44,068 nt of DNA, taken from an uncultured Lachnospiraceae bacterium. Lineage in GTDB: Bacteria > Bacillota > Clostridia > Lachnospirales > Lachnospiraceae. The notes under the pieces were generated by a model. The model was given only the letters and a program-made list of their open reading frames with translations. It searched no databases and was not told the DNA's origin. Where the stretch lies: contig CAMORO010000011.1 of the NCBI GenBank assembly GCA_946623875.1, forward strand, positions 1 through 44,068, given 5' to 3'. The translations under genes and the position numbers were made by a program. Of the stretch, positions 29,639 through 37,659 are shown in pieces (the stretch's first letter is position 1; every line of letters starts with the position of its first letter).

Positions 29639-30925
29639 ATGGCTGATATTACAAATAAGAAACTGAGAACCATGTTCATATATCAGATATTTGTAAGGAA
29701 TTATTCGGAAAAAGGTGATTTTGCCGGGGTTGAGTGTGATCTGGACAGAATAAAGGGGCTTGGTGTCGATATAATCTATCTTCTGCCGATACATCCTGTC
29801 GGTGTGGAAAAACGAAAGGGAACACTTGGCTCGCCTTATGCAATAAGCGATTACAGATCGGTAAATCACGAATACGGCACACTGGAGGATTTTATCAGGC
29901 TTGTTGATGCGATACACGAAAAGGATATGAAGTGTATTATTGATGTGGTCTATAATCATACATCGCCTGATTCGGTGCTTGTAAAAGAACATCCCGAGTG
30001 GTTTTATCACAAGGCTGACGGTACGCTCGGAAACCGTGTGGGTGACTGGTCGGATATTGTGGATCTTGATTATACCAACATGGATCTGTGGGATTATCAG
30101 ATCGATACACTGAAGTACTGGGCCGGATTTGTGGATGGTTTTCGATGTGATGCTGCCCCGATGGTACCTGTCGGGTTCTGGGAAAAAGCACGGGCAGAGG
30201 TTGAAGCCGTCCGTCCGGGATGTATATGGCTTGCAGAATCGATAGATCCGGGATTCATTCTGCAGTTACGGTCAGAGGGTATACCTGCCCACGGTGATGC
30301 GGAGCTGTACCGGGCTTTTGATATAACATATGATTATGACATATACGGGTGTCTGGTTGATTATCTTTCGGGTAAAGCAGCACTTCGCGATTATGCCGGG
30401 GCTGTCAACAGACAGGAATATACATATCCTGATAATTATGTAAAACTGAGATTCCTTGAAAATCACGACAGATCGAGAGCCGCATTTATGATCCCGGATA
30501 AACAGGCATTGTATAATTTTACCGCATTTTTATTCTTTCAAAAGGGTATTACTCTTGTGTATGCGGGACAGGAATTTGGGGCTGTTCACCGCCCTTCGCT
30601 CTTTGACAGGGATACGGTGGATATGTATCCCGGGGACGATGCTGACATGAGCGGTCTTATATACAGGTTATCCGGTATAAAGAAAAGAGAAATATTTATC
30701 GACAGTGCGTATGTATTAACGGCATCGGATGAAGATGTTATGATAGCTTCTTATTCGGGCCGGGGTGCACACCTGACAGGAATATTCTCGCTGAAAGGCA
30801 GGACGGTACATGTACCGGTGATGATCCCGGATGGGATATATACTGATATCCTGTCAGATGAAAAGGTTGAGATATACGAAGGAGCCTTGAATATATATGG
30901 CAGGCCGGTTATATTTGAATGGTGA
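29639..30925 (+). CDS. GH13 alpha-glucosidase/amylase-like enzyme, cytosolic
   Basis: A 428-residue alpha-amylase-family protein with no signal peptide. The conserved regions are present: DVVYNHTS (region I), GFRCDAAP with nucleophile Asp171, WLAES with acid/base Glu200, and LENHDRSR with Asp277. The compact length, with a reduced B domain and short C-terminal sheet, resembles small intracellular maltodextrin-acting enzymes. The ATG at 29639 follows AAAGGGG by about 7 bases and is preferred over an upstream TTG-type start. Its place behind galE is odd because it acts on alpha-glucosides. The substrate cannot be named from sequence alone. A terminator follows. Confidence 0.8.
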   Translation: MADITNKKLRTMFIYQIFVRNYSEKGDFAGVECDLDRIKGLGVDIIYLLPIHPVGVEKRKGTLGSPYAISDYRSVNHEYGTLEDFIRLVDAIHEKDMKCIIDVVYNHTSPDSVLVKEHPEWFYHKADGTLGNRVGDWSDIVDLDYTNMDLWDYQIDTLKYWAGFVDGFRCDAAPMVPVGFWEKARAEVEAVRPGCIWLAESIDPGFILQLRSEGIPAHGDAELYRAFDITYDYDIYGCLVDYLSGKAALRDYAGAVNRQEYTYPDNYVKLRFLENHDRSRAAFMIPDKQALYNFTAFLFFQKGITLVYAGQEFGAVHRPSLFDRDTVDMYPGDDADMSGLIYRLSGIKKREIFIDSAYVLTASDEDVMIASYSGRGAHLTGIFSLKGRTVHVPVMIPDGIYTDILSDEKVEIYEGALNIYGRPVIFEW

Positions 30926-30937
30926 TCTTATTATAGA

Positions 30938-30974
30938 AGGGGACGGCTAAGATACAGTACGTCCCCTGTTTTAT
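30938..30974 (+). terminator. Terminator after the galactoside/Leloir/GH13 operon
   Basis: AGGGGACG (30938-30945) pairs with CGTCCCCT (30960-30967) across a 14-base loop, followed by GTTTTATT. Confidence 0.75.
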
Positions 30975-30989
30975 TATGGGTGTGGGAAT

Positions 30990-31298
30990 TTGAACAGGAT
31001 AGAGAAGGTTATTGAATTCTTTACTATTGTATTTATGACTATCATCTTGGCCATATTTATAAGAGCTCTGATCGCAGGGGATACAAAAGGCGAAGCCAAT
31101 ACAGGTGATTTTGGAAGCAGTACCTTTAATGAGGGGTGGCGGATGGAAGGTGATGATCCCGATGAAAGCATTACACTTCCTGCGGATGTGGCGGCTCCCC
31201 GGAACGAAATGATCGTCATAAGAAACATTCTGCCCGATGATATATCGGACGGAATGACTATGCTGTTTCGAACAAGCATAGAAGATATGAATATATAA
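30990..31298 (+). pseudogene. Short membrane-anchored protein, probable N-terminal stump of a larger sensor
   Basis: A 102-residue reading frame, TTG start. Residues 7-30 form one membrane segment. The remainder (EGWRMEGDDPDESITLPADVA, then IRNILPDDISDGMTMLFRTSIEDMNI) resembles the beginning of the extracellular beta-domain found in front of GGDEF or histidine-kinase modules in Lachnospiraceae. In such proteins the chain continues for hundreds of residues; here it stops. It sits alone between two terminators, with a poor ribosome site. It may be a truncated relic or a genuine small protein; the family resemblance is from memory of the pattern and is only moderately certain. Confidence 0.45.
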
Positions 31299-31317
31299 TT
31301 GATACATAATATAGTTT

Positions 31318-31356
31318 ATAGTGAATGGATCGGAAGGATCTGTTCACTATTTTTTG
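31318..31356 (+). terminator. Terminator upstream of the rhamnose operon
   Basis: A 14-base stem with two wobble pairs joins 31318-31331 and 31337-31350 through a GGAAG loop, followed by a run of T. It isolates the rhamnose promoter from upstream transcription. Confidence 0.85.
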
Positions 31357-31373
31357 TGGGGTAATATGTTGCT

Positions 31374-31422
31374 TTAACTAAATGTTCAATTTCATTAACT
31401 AAATATTTGACTTTATTAATGG
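31374..31422. repeat. 21-bp tandem direct repeats before the rhamnose promoter
   Basis: Units 31374-31394 and 31395-31415 both begin TTAACTAAAT and agree at 16 of 21 positions. A partial third unit (TTAATGG, 31416-31422) overlaps the -35. A 21-base period is two helical turns, the arrangement used by AraC-type activators; no such regulator gene is in the window. Confidence 0.7.
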
Positions 31423-31449
31423 ACATATATACATAAGATTTAGTATAAT
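31420..31449 (+). promoter_or_regulatory. Promoter of the rhamnose operon
   Basis: TGGACA (31420-31425) and a perfect TATAAT (31444-31449) are 18 bases apart, with a start near 31456. An alternative pair, TTGACT (31407-31412) and TACATA (31430-31435), also has 17-base spacing but a weaker -10. Confidence 0.65.
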
Positions 31450-31539
31450 ATTTGAGAAAAGAAATGGATATATAGATGATAATACGGAAATGACCGGGAT
31501 TAAGCAGGCAATACTACAACAAATACGAGGAGAATGAGG

Positions 31540-32976
31540 ATGTATAAACCTTCAGAAACAAGATATGAAAAGATTGATTACTATTTATCGATAGATATAG
31601 GCGCATCGAGCGGAAGACACATTATTTCATGGCTTGATGATAACGGCAGGATACAGATGAAGGAGATATACCGTTTTGAAAACGGTATGACGGAAGAGAA
31701 CGGTCATCTTTATTGGGATGTGGACAGACTCTTTGACGAAGTGGTCAAAGGGATGAAACTGTGCAAAACCATGGGCTGTATCCCAAAGAGTGTCGGGATT
31801 GACACATGGGCTGTTGATTACGTGCTTCTTGATAAGTATGATGTCATGATCGGCAAATGTTACGGGTACAGAGATTTCAGAACTGAAGGGATGGATAAGG
31901 AGGTAGATAAGATCATAAGCCCTGAGGAACTGTATAAGCGTACCGGGATACAGAAGCAGATATTCAATACCATATACCAGCTCATGGAGGTCAGGGTGAA
32001 AAATCCCAAAATCATGGAAAAGGCAGATTCGTTCCTGATGATACCCGACTATCTTGCGTTTCTGTTGACCGGAGTTAAAGGAAACGAATATACCAACGCA
32101 ACTACGACCCAGCTTGTGTCTCCGTTTTCGAAATCATGGGACCATATGCTTATCGGGGCGCTTGGGTTTAAGGACAGTATTTTTGGTGAGATCCATGTTC
32201 CGGGATCGGTAGTGGGTAAACTGAGAAAGAAGACAGCCGATCTGGTCGGATACGATACGACGGTCATAAGGGTTGCTACACATGATACGGCCTCGGCGGT
32301 AGCAGCGGTGCCATCACCTGATAAGGACTGTATATACATAAGCTCCGGCACCTGGTCGCTGATGGGTGTGGAGCTGGATGAGGCCAACCTTACGCAAGAG
32401 GGTATGAAGGCTAACCTTACAAATGAGGGCGGATATAATTTCAGATTCAGATACCTTAAGAACATAATGGGATTGTGGATGATCCAGTCGCTGAAGAAGG
32501 AATGTGCATCGGATATGTCATATGCACAGCTTTGTGAGCTTGCTGAGGAGTGCAGTGACTTTGACACAGTGGTTGATGTTAATGATGCGTCCTTTTTTGC
32601 TCCCGCGAGCATGAAGGATGCCATAGACAGTTATTGTGACAGGGAAGGGCTCAAGAAGCCGGAGAAGCTCGGTGAATATGCGACACTTATATACCGAAGT
32701 CTGGCTATAGCTTATAAGGATACCCTTGAAGAGATAGAGAATATCACAGGAAATAAATACGACAGGATAAATGTGGTCGGAGGCGGTGCGAATGCTGCGT
32801 ATCTGAATGAGCTTACCGCCAGGATAAGCGGGAGGGAAGTGCTTGCCGGACCTACCGAGGCGACGGCGATCGGTAATCTGCTTATTCAACTGATAGCAGA
32901 CGGGAAGTTCTCTGATCTTAAGCAGGCCAGGGAATGTGTAAGGGATTCGTTCGAAGTAAAACGGTATCTGCCGTGA
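31540..32976 (+). CDS. rhaB: Rhamnulokinase
   Basis: A 478-residue FGGY-family carbohydrate kinase converting L-rhamnulose to L-rhamnulose 1-phosphate. The N-terminal LSIDIGASSGRHIISWLDD is the phosphate-binding loop with the rhamnulokinase SSGR signature. NGHLYWDVDRLFDEV, GIDTWAVDYVLLD and the ATP-site segments YISSGTWSLMG and NVVGGGANAAYLNELTA follow in order. The ATG at 31540 is 7 bases after AGGAG; one at 31534 is too close to it. It is first in the operon rhaB-rhaA-HAD-rhaD. No rhamnose transporter or regulator gene lies beside it. Confidence 0.95.
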   Translation: MYKPSETRYEKIDYYLSIDIGASSGRHIISWLDDNGRIQMKEIYRFENGMTEENGHLYWDVDRLFDEVVKGMKLCKTMGCIPKSVGIDTWAVDYVLLDKYDVMIGKCYGYRDFRTEGMDKEVDKIISPEELYKRTGIQKQIFNTIYQLMEVRVKNPKIMEKADSFLMIPDYLAFLLTGVKGNEYTNATTTQLVSPFSKSWDHMLIGALGFKDSIFGEIHVPGSVVGKLRKKTADLVGYDTTVIRVATHDTASAVAAVPSPDKDCIYISSGTWSLMGVELDEANLTQEGMKANLTNEGGYNFRFRYLKNIMGLWMIQSLKKECASDMSYAQLCELAEECSDFDTVVDVNDASFFAPASMKDAIDSYCDREGLKKPEKLGEYATLIYRSLAIAYKDTLEEIENITGNKYDRINVVGGGANAAYLNELTARISGREVLAGPTEATAIGNLLIQLIADGKFSDLKQARECVRDSFEVKRYLP

Positions 32977-33001
32977 TCATATAAAACAAAGGGAGGGTAA
33001 T

Positions 33002-34261
33002 ATGGATACTAAGAGAAGGTACGAAGAAGCGAGAGAATTCTATAAGGAGCTGGGGATCGATACGGAGAAGGTCATAGAGAAACTTAAGACCTTGCCTGTA
33101 TCACTGCACTGCTGGCAGGGTGATGATGTTACGGGTTTTGATCAGAAGGGTCCGCTTACAGGTGGTATCCAGACAACAGGTAACTACCCCGGCAAGGCAA
33201 CAAACTACGAAGAGCTGTTTGCTGATATACAAAAGGTTATAGATCTGAATCCCGGGATGAAGAAGATCAATGTTCATGCAAGCTATGCGATATTTGAAGA
33301 CGGCGGATTTGTTGACAGGGATAAGATTGAGCCTAAGCATTTCGCCAAGTGGGTAGACCTGGCTAAGAAAAATAAAATGGGACTGGATTTCAATCCGACA
33401 TTTTTCTCACATTCAAAGGTAAAGGACGGACTGACACTTTCAAGTCCCGACGAAGAGACAAGACGCTTCTGGATAGAGCATGGTAAGGCTTGCATCAGGA
33501 TTTCGGAATATTTCGCGAAGGAAACCGGAATTCCCTGCGTGATGAATATCTGGACAGGCGACGGGTACAAGGATGTTCCCGCGGACAGGATGGGACCGAG
33601 ACTCAGGTATAAGGAAGCTATTGAAGAAATATTGTCCGAACCCTATGATTTCAGGCTGGTGAAGCCTACCGTTGAATCGAAGGTGTTCGGAATAGGAGTA
33701 GAGTCATATACAGTAGGTTCTGCCGAATTCACGTTAAGCTTTGCGGCTGCCCATTCGGATAAATGTATGCCGCTTATGGATAACGGTCACTATCATCCTA
33801 CGGAAGTTGTATCGGATAAGATACCGGCACTGTTGTGCTTCTTCCCCGAAATAGCTCTTCATATCACAAGACCGGTAAGATGGGATTCGGATCACGTGGT
33901 ACTGTTTGATGATGAGACAAAGGAGATGGCTAAGGAAATAGTCAGAAATGATGCGCTTGACCGTGTGTATATGGCGCTTGATTTCTTCGATGCAAGCATT
34001 AACAGGATTTCTGCATGGTGTGTAGGTTTCAGAAGTTGGCAGAAGGCACTGCTGGGTGCGATGCTCACACCATATGAAATGCTTAAGAAGCTCCAGGACG
34101 ACAATGCGCTTACCGAGCTTATGGTGAAGCAGGAGGAGGCTAAGATGTATCCTGTTGCCGATGTGTGGAACGAGTATCTTGAAAGATGCAATGCAGTCCC
34201 GGATGCAGACCTGTATGCGGAGATAGCAAAGTATGAGAAGGAAGTACTCAGTAAGAGATGA
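33002..34261 (+). CDS. rhaA: L-rhamnose isomerase
   Basis: A 419-residue metal-dependent TIM-barrel isomerase that converts L-rhamnose to L-rhamnulose. Family hallmarks are VSLHCWQGDDVTGF near the start, NVHASYAIF, GLDFNPTFFSHSKVKDGLTLSSPD, NIWTGDGYKDVPADR and LMDNGHYHPTEVVSDK, which supply metal-binding Glu, Asp and His residues. Length matches the family. An AGGGAGG ribosome site precedes the ATG, 25 bases after rhaB. Its stop overlaps the start of the HAD gene (ATGA). Confidence 0.97.
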   Translation: MDTKRRYEEAREFYKELGIDTEKVIEKLKTLPVSLHCWQGDDVTGFDQKGPLTGGIQTTGNYPGKATNYEELFADIQKVIDLNPGMKKINVHASYAIFEDGGFVDRDKIEPKHFAKWVDLAKKNKMGLDFNPTFFSHSKVKDGLTLSSPDEETRRFWIEHGKACIRISEYFAKETGIPCVMNIWTGDGYKDVPADRMGPRLRYKEAIEEILSEPYDFRLVKPTVESKVFGIGVESYTVGSAEFTLSFAAAHSDKCMPLMDNGHYHPTEVVSDKIPALLCFFPEIALHITRPVRWDSDHVVLFDDETKEMAKEIVRNDALDRVYMALDFFDASINRISAWCVGFRSWQKALLGAMLTPYEMLKKLQDDNALTELMVKQEEAKMYPVADVWNEYLERCNAVPDADLYAEIAKYEKEVLSKR

Positions 34262-35169
34262 AATCCAAACAGCGGAAAACAATTATGAAGATAATGAAGG
34301 AATATGATAATTATATATTTGATCTGTACGGAACTCTTATAGATCTGGATGTGGATGAGAAAAAGACGGAGCTTTGGGATGTACTGGCATCATTATACAG
34401 TGTCTATGGGTGTGACTACAGGTCAAAGGAGATGATGGAGCTTTTCTTCGAAATGGATGAAGAGGAGAGGATATCGGTAGTGAATTCCAGAGGATTCAAA
34501 CATGCCGAGATCAGGCTGGAAAGAGTATATACAAGACTGCTGTTCGAATGCGGGCGGGTTCATCCCGTGACTGTGACCATAGCCGGAAAACCGGTTGATG
34601 TTCTGAGGAAAGATTATGGGAAGGACAGGGAAAAGGTCATAGAGCTGGTACAGGAAAGCGACTGGTGCGTTGAAGTGGCAAATCTTTTCAGGATACTGTC
34701 AAGAAAGTATATCAAGCTTTTCCCGGGAACGGTCAGTGTACTTAAAGGACTCAGGGAAAGAGGGAAAAAGGTATTCCTTTTGTCAAATGCCCAGAAAATC
34801 TTCACAATGCCGGAGATTGAGGCAGCGGGCCTTAATGAGTGCTTTGACAGGATGTACATATCCTCGGATTATTATGTTAAGAAACCCGACACTGCATTTA
34901 TGGACAGGCTGCTTGAGGATGAGGGGCTTGACAGAAACAGAAGTGTGATGGTAGGAGACGATCCCGTAAATGATGCTTCGATGGCAGTGTTAAACGATAT
35001 GGACTGCATACTGTTAAATACATCAGAACGCAGTAAAAAGGAGATTGATGAGGTAGTTGACAGGACCGTCGAAGAGAGAGGCGGCTCATATCATGGATGT
35101 GTAACGGTGGTTAATACCATTTCGGATATCGATCTTAGTTGTTTGGCAGAGCAAGGTGTGAAACAGTAA
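34258..35169 (+). CDS. HAD-family hydrolase in the rhamnose operon
   Basis: A 303-residue haloacid dehalogenase-type phosphatase. Motif I is FDLYGTLID, motif II is LLSN, the motif III lysine lies in YVKKPD, and motif IV is MVGDDPVNDA. The ATG at 34258 overlaps the rhaA stop; ATG codons at 34285 and 34294 nearer to YDNYIFDLYG are alternatives, and the ribosome site is weak for all. Translational coupling to rhaA ties it to rhamnose catabolism. A role as a repair phosphatase for a ketose 1-phosphate or a leaked intermediate is conceivable but unproven. I do not recognise a named subfamily. Confidence 0.8.
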   Translation: MKSKQRKTIMKIMKEYDNYIFDLYGTLIDLDVDEKKTELWDVLASLYSVYGCDYRSKEMMELFFEMDEEERISVVNSRGFKHAEIRLERVYTRLLFECGRVHPVTVTIAGKPVDVLRKDYGKDREKVIELVQESDWCVEVANLFRILSRKYIKLFPGTVSVLKGLRERGKKVFLLSNAQKIFTMPEIEAAGLNECFDRMYISSDYYVKKPDTAFMDRLLEDEGLDRNRSVMVGDDPVNDASMAVLNDMDCILLNTSERSKKEIDEVVDRTVEERGGSYHGCVTVVNTISDIDLSCLAEQGVKQ

Positions 35170-35231
35170 CAGGTCTTCTGTGGGAAACAGCAGCAGAGGC
35201 ATACATAATAAATTATACAAGGAGAAGTGAA

Positions 35232-36059
35232 ATGAAGGTACTTGAATCAGAATTTGCGAAAGGATTTATTCGTATGGCAGATGACGGATGGCAGCTTCGT
35301 TACCATGAGAGAAACGGAGGAAACCTTTCCTACAGGATACGTCCCGAGGAGATAGAAGAGGTAAGGGAGGATCTTGTTGAAGGTGACTGGCGTGAAATAG
35401 GTGCGGTTGCCAACGAGGTTGCCGGGGAATACTTCATGGTAACGGGAAGCGGTAAGTTTTTCAGAAATGTGATCTTAAATCCCGAAGAGGCAGCAGGCAT
35501 AATAGAGATCAGTGATGACGGATCTAAGTACAGAGTGGTATGGGGACTGATCAACGGAACAGTTCCTACATCCGAGCTTCCGTCACATCTTCTCAATCAG
35601 TCGGTTAAAAAGCGTGTGACGGGTGGAAAGAACAGAGTAATATATCATGCTCATCCCGCCAATGTGATCGCTCTTACATTTATACTTCCGCTTGATGATA
35701 AGGTGTTTACAAGAGAACTGTGGGAGATGATGACTGAATGTCCGATCGTGTTTCCGGAGGGTATAGGGGTTGTTCCGTGGATGGTACCCGGCGGTCGCGA
35801 AATCGCCGAAGCGTCAGCTAAGCTTATGGAGGAGCACAATGCGGTTATCTGGGCGCATCACGGGTTGTTTGCTGCCGGAGAGGATTTCGACCTTGCCTTT
35901 GGTCTTTTCCATACGATCGAGAAGTCGGCTGAAATCCTGCTGAAGGTAATGAATGTTACCGACAAAAAGAGGCAGACCATACAGCCTGATGATTTCAGAA
36001 GATTAGCCGAAGCATTCAATGTGAAACTTCCTGAGAAATATCTGTATGAAAAGAAGTAA
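35232..36059 (+). CDS. rhaD: Rhamnulose-1-phosphate aldolase
   Basis: A 275-residue class II aldolase that cleaves L-rhamnulose 1-phosphate to dihydroxyacetone phosphate and L-lactaldehyde. The zinc ligands are visible as His139 and His141 in YHAHPANV and a later histidine in WAHHGLF (209/210). The catalytic glutamate lies in NGTVPTSELPSHL. Length equals that of E. coli RhaD. The ATG at 35232 follows AAGGAGAAG; an upstream in-frame start at 35139 would overlap the HAD gene and is rejected. Lactaldehyde-processing enzymes are not present in the window. Confidence 0.95.
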   Translation: MKVLESEFAKGFIRMADDGWQLRYHERNGGNLSYRIRPEEIEEVREDLVEGDWREIGAVANEVAGEYFMVTGSGKFFRNVILNPEEAAGIIEISDDGSKYRVVWGLINGTVPTSELPSHLLNQSVKKRVTGGKNRVIYHAHPANVIALTFILPLDDKVFTRELWEMMTECPIVFPEGIGVVPWMVPGGREIAEASAKLMEEHNAVIWAHHGLFAAGEDFDLAFGLFHTIEKSAEILLKVMNVTDKKRQTIQPDDFRRLAEAFNVKLPEKYLYEKK

Positions 36060-36115
36060 TATACCTTTACCAGCGCACCTGCCATCGCTCGCGGAGCTTA
36101 TCGATGGGTTCGTGG

Positions 36116-36147
36116 AGCCGGGGGACGGTTCCCCGGCTTCTTTTGTC
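36116..36147 (+). terminator. Terminator of the rhamnose operon
   Basis: AGCCGGGG (36116-36123) pairs with CCCCGGCT (36131-36138), followed by TCTTTTGTCTTT. Confidence 0.9.
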
Positions 36148-36163
36148 TTTGTTTCGCCGGCAA

Positions 36164-36209
36164 TTGCCATTACCGCAGAAATAGTATAAAATATTATGGA
36201 TTAGGTAAT
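36164..36209 (+). promoter_or_regulatory. Putative promoter and palindrome before the orphan binding-protein gene
   Basis: TTGCCA (36164-36169) and TAAAAT (36187-36192) are 17 bases apart. ATTAGGTAAT (36200-36209) covers the expected start and is identical to the element at 39266-39275 before the GH26 gene. Confidence 0.5.
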
Positions 36210-36259
36210 TATCATCTGGTCGTGAATGTACGAATCAGATAAACAGTTGGGGTGGATGA

Positions 36260-37645
36260 TTGAGTAAACGTGGAATGTGGGTCAAAGGAATACTGATAGT
36301 GTTAGCTGTGGCGGCTCTGTTTCTGGAATCCTGCGGAACAAAGGGAAACGGTAGCATCGACGGAACTGTGGATTTCAATGATATACGAGTAGGTATGGAT
36401 TATACCGACCTGAGTGCCAGGCTGAATCTTGTGACCAACAGGACCGACCTTATCGGGGATACCCGCGAAGGAATGGAATTTCCCGACTATATTGAGGAAT
36501 TTAACAGGCTGTATCCCGACATACTTATAACCGTTGACGGTATAACCGATTATGACAGTGACATGGGGGCACGGCTTTCGTCGGGAAGCTGGGGAGACAT
36601 CTGCTGTATTCCGACTACGGTAGCTGCTTCGGATTATTCGGATTATTTCGAGCCCATAGGAGATCTGGGTAAGCTGAATGAAAAATATGAATTCGCGGAT
36701 AAGACAGTTTATGATGATGTTGCTTACGGTCTGCCTTTATGCGGCAATGTTGAAGGGATAATATATAATAAAAGGATATGGAAGGAAGCAGGGATAAACG
36801 GTATCCCTGTGACTCCGGATGAATTCATTGCCGATCTTAAGCTTATAAATGAGAATACAGATGCGATACCTCTCTATACCAACTATGAAGCAGTATGGCC
36901 GCTTAGCATTTGGGATTCATATCTGTACAGCTGTTCTACGGGTGATGCCAAATATAAGAATTATACAATGCCATATGAAAAGGAGCCGTTTTCTAGGAAA
37001 GCCGACGGGACAGGTCCGTATGAGGTATTCAGCATTCTTTACCGGGCTGTCAGTGAAGGACTGACAGAGGAGAATCCCGAGACGACTTCCTGGGAACTCA
37101 GCAAGGGGGCAATGAACAGAGGCGAGATAGCGACCATGGTCCTTGGAAGCTGGGCTGTGTCACAGATAAAAGGAGCCGATCTGCATCCGGAGGATATCGG
37201 GTATATGCCTTTCCCGATATCTGTAAAAGGAGTACAGTATTCGGTGGCATCGGGAGATTACTCGTACGGGATAAATAACAGATCGGCGGCTCCGGAAAAG
37301 CTTGCGGCCAAAATATTCTTAAAGTATATGATTGAGGTTTCTGGGTATGCAGTAGACCAGGGCAGTATTCCGATAGTTAAAGGCGGAAAATATCCGGATG
37401 ATCTGAAAAGCTTTGAAAAGACAAAAATACTGAAGGATATAATGCCTGACGGTAAAGACGGGGAAGCGCTTTTTGAGATGCTTAATAAAGAATCCGGATT
37501 GATGTTTAATTCGGATACAACCCATGTTATGCATATTATCAATTCTGCGCTTAACAAAGAAGAGACATTTGATGATATTATGGATGAGTGGAACCGCAGA
37601 TGGAATGAGGTTCAGGACAGGCATGGTATAAAGACTGTGCAATAA
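36260..37645 (+). CDS. Orphan sugar-binding lipoprotein, paralog of the mannan-importer binding protein
   Basis: A 461-residue solute-binding lipoprotein with a TTG start behind GGGGTGG and lipobox LESC (Cys25). It is clearly paralogous to the protein at 3104: both share GDWGD/GSWGDI-type, ENTDAIPLYTNYEAVW, MNRGEIATMVLGSWA and IGYMPFPISVKGVQY segments in the same order. It lacks the acidic linker. No permease follows; instead a membrane diguanylate cyclase starts 15 bases later. It may serve as the ligand-sensing partner of that protein, or supply a second binding protein to the mannan permeases. The first is suggested by gene order alone. Confidence 0.88.
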   Translation: MSKRGMWVKGILIVLAVAALFLESCGTKGNGSIDGTVDFNDIRVGMDYTDLSARLNLVTNRTDLIGDTREGMEFPDYIEEFNRLYPDILITVDGITDYDSDMGARLSSGSWGDICCIPTTVAASDYSDYFEPIGDLGKLNEKYEFADKTVYDDVAYGLPLCGNVEGIIYNKRIWKEAGINGIPVTPDEFIADLKLINENTDAIPLYTNYEAVWPLSIWDSYLYSCSTGDAKYKNYTMPYEKEPFSRKADGTGPYEVFSILYRAVSEGLTEENPETTSWELSKGAMNRGEIATMVLGSWAVSQIKGADLHPEDIGYMPFPISVKGVQYSVASGDYSYGINNRSAAPEKLAAKIFLKYMIEVSGYAVDQGSIPIVKGGKYPDDLKSFEKTKILKDIMPDGKDGEALFEMLNKESGLMFNSDTTHVMHIINSALNKEETFDDIMDEWNRRWNEVQDRHGIKTVQ

Positions 37646-37659
37646 AAGAGGTGGTACCG

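Noticed and set aside
31299..31533. Riboswitch in the rhamnose leader
   Set aside because: The only strong structure is a terminator upstream of the promoter; the leader after the predicted start is short and shows no known aptamer pattern.
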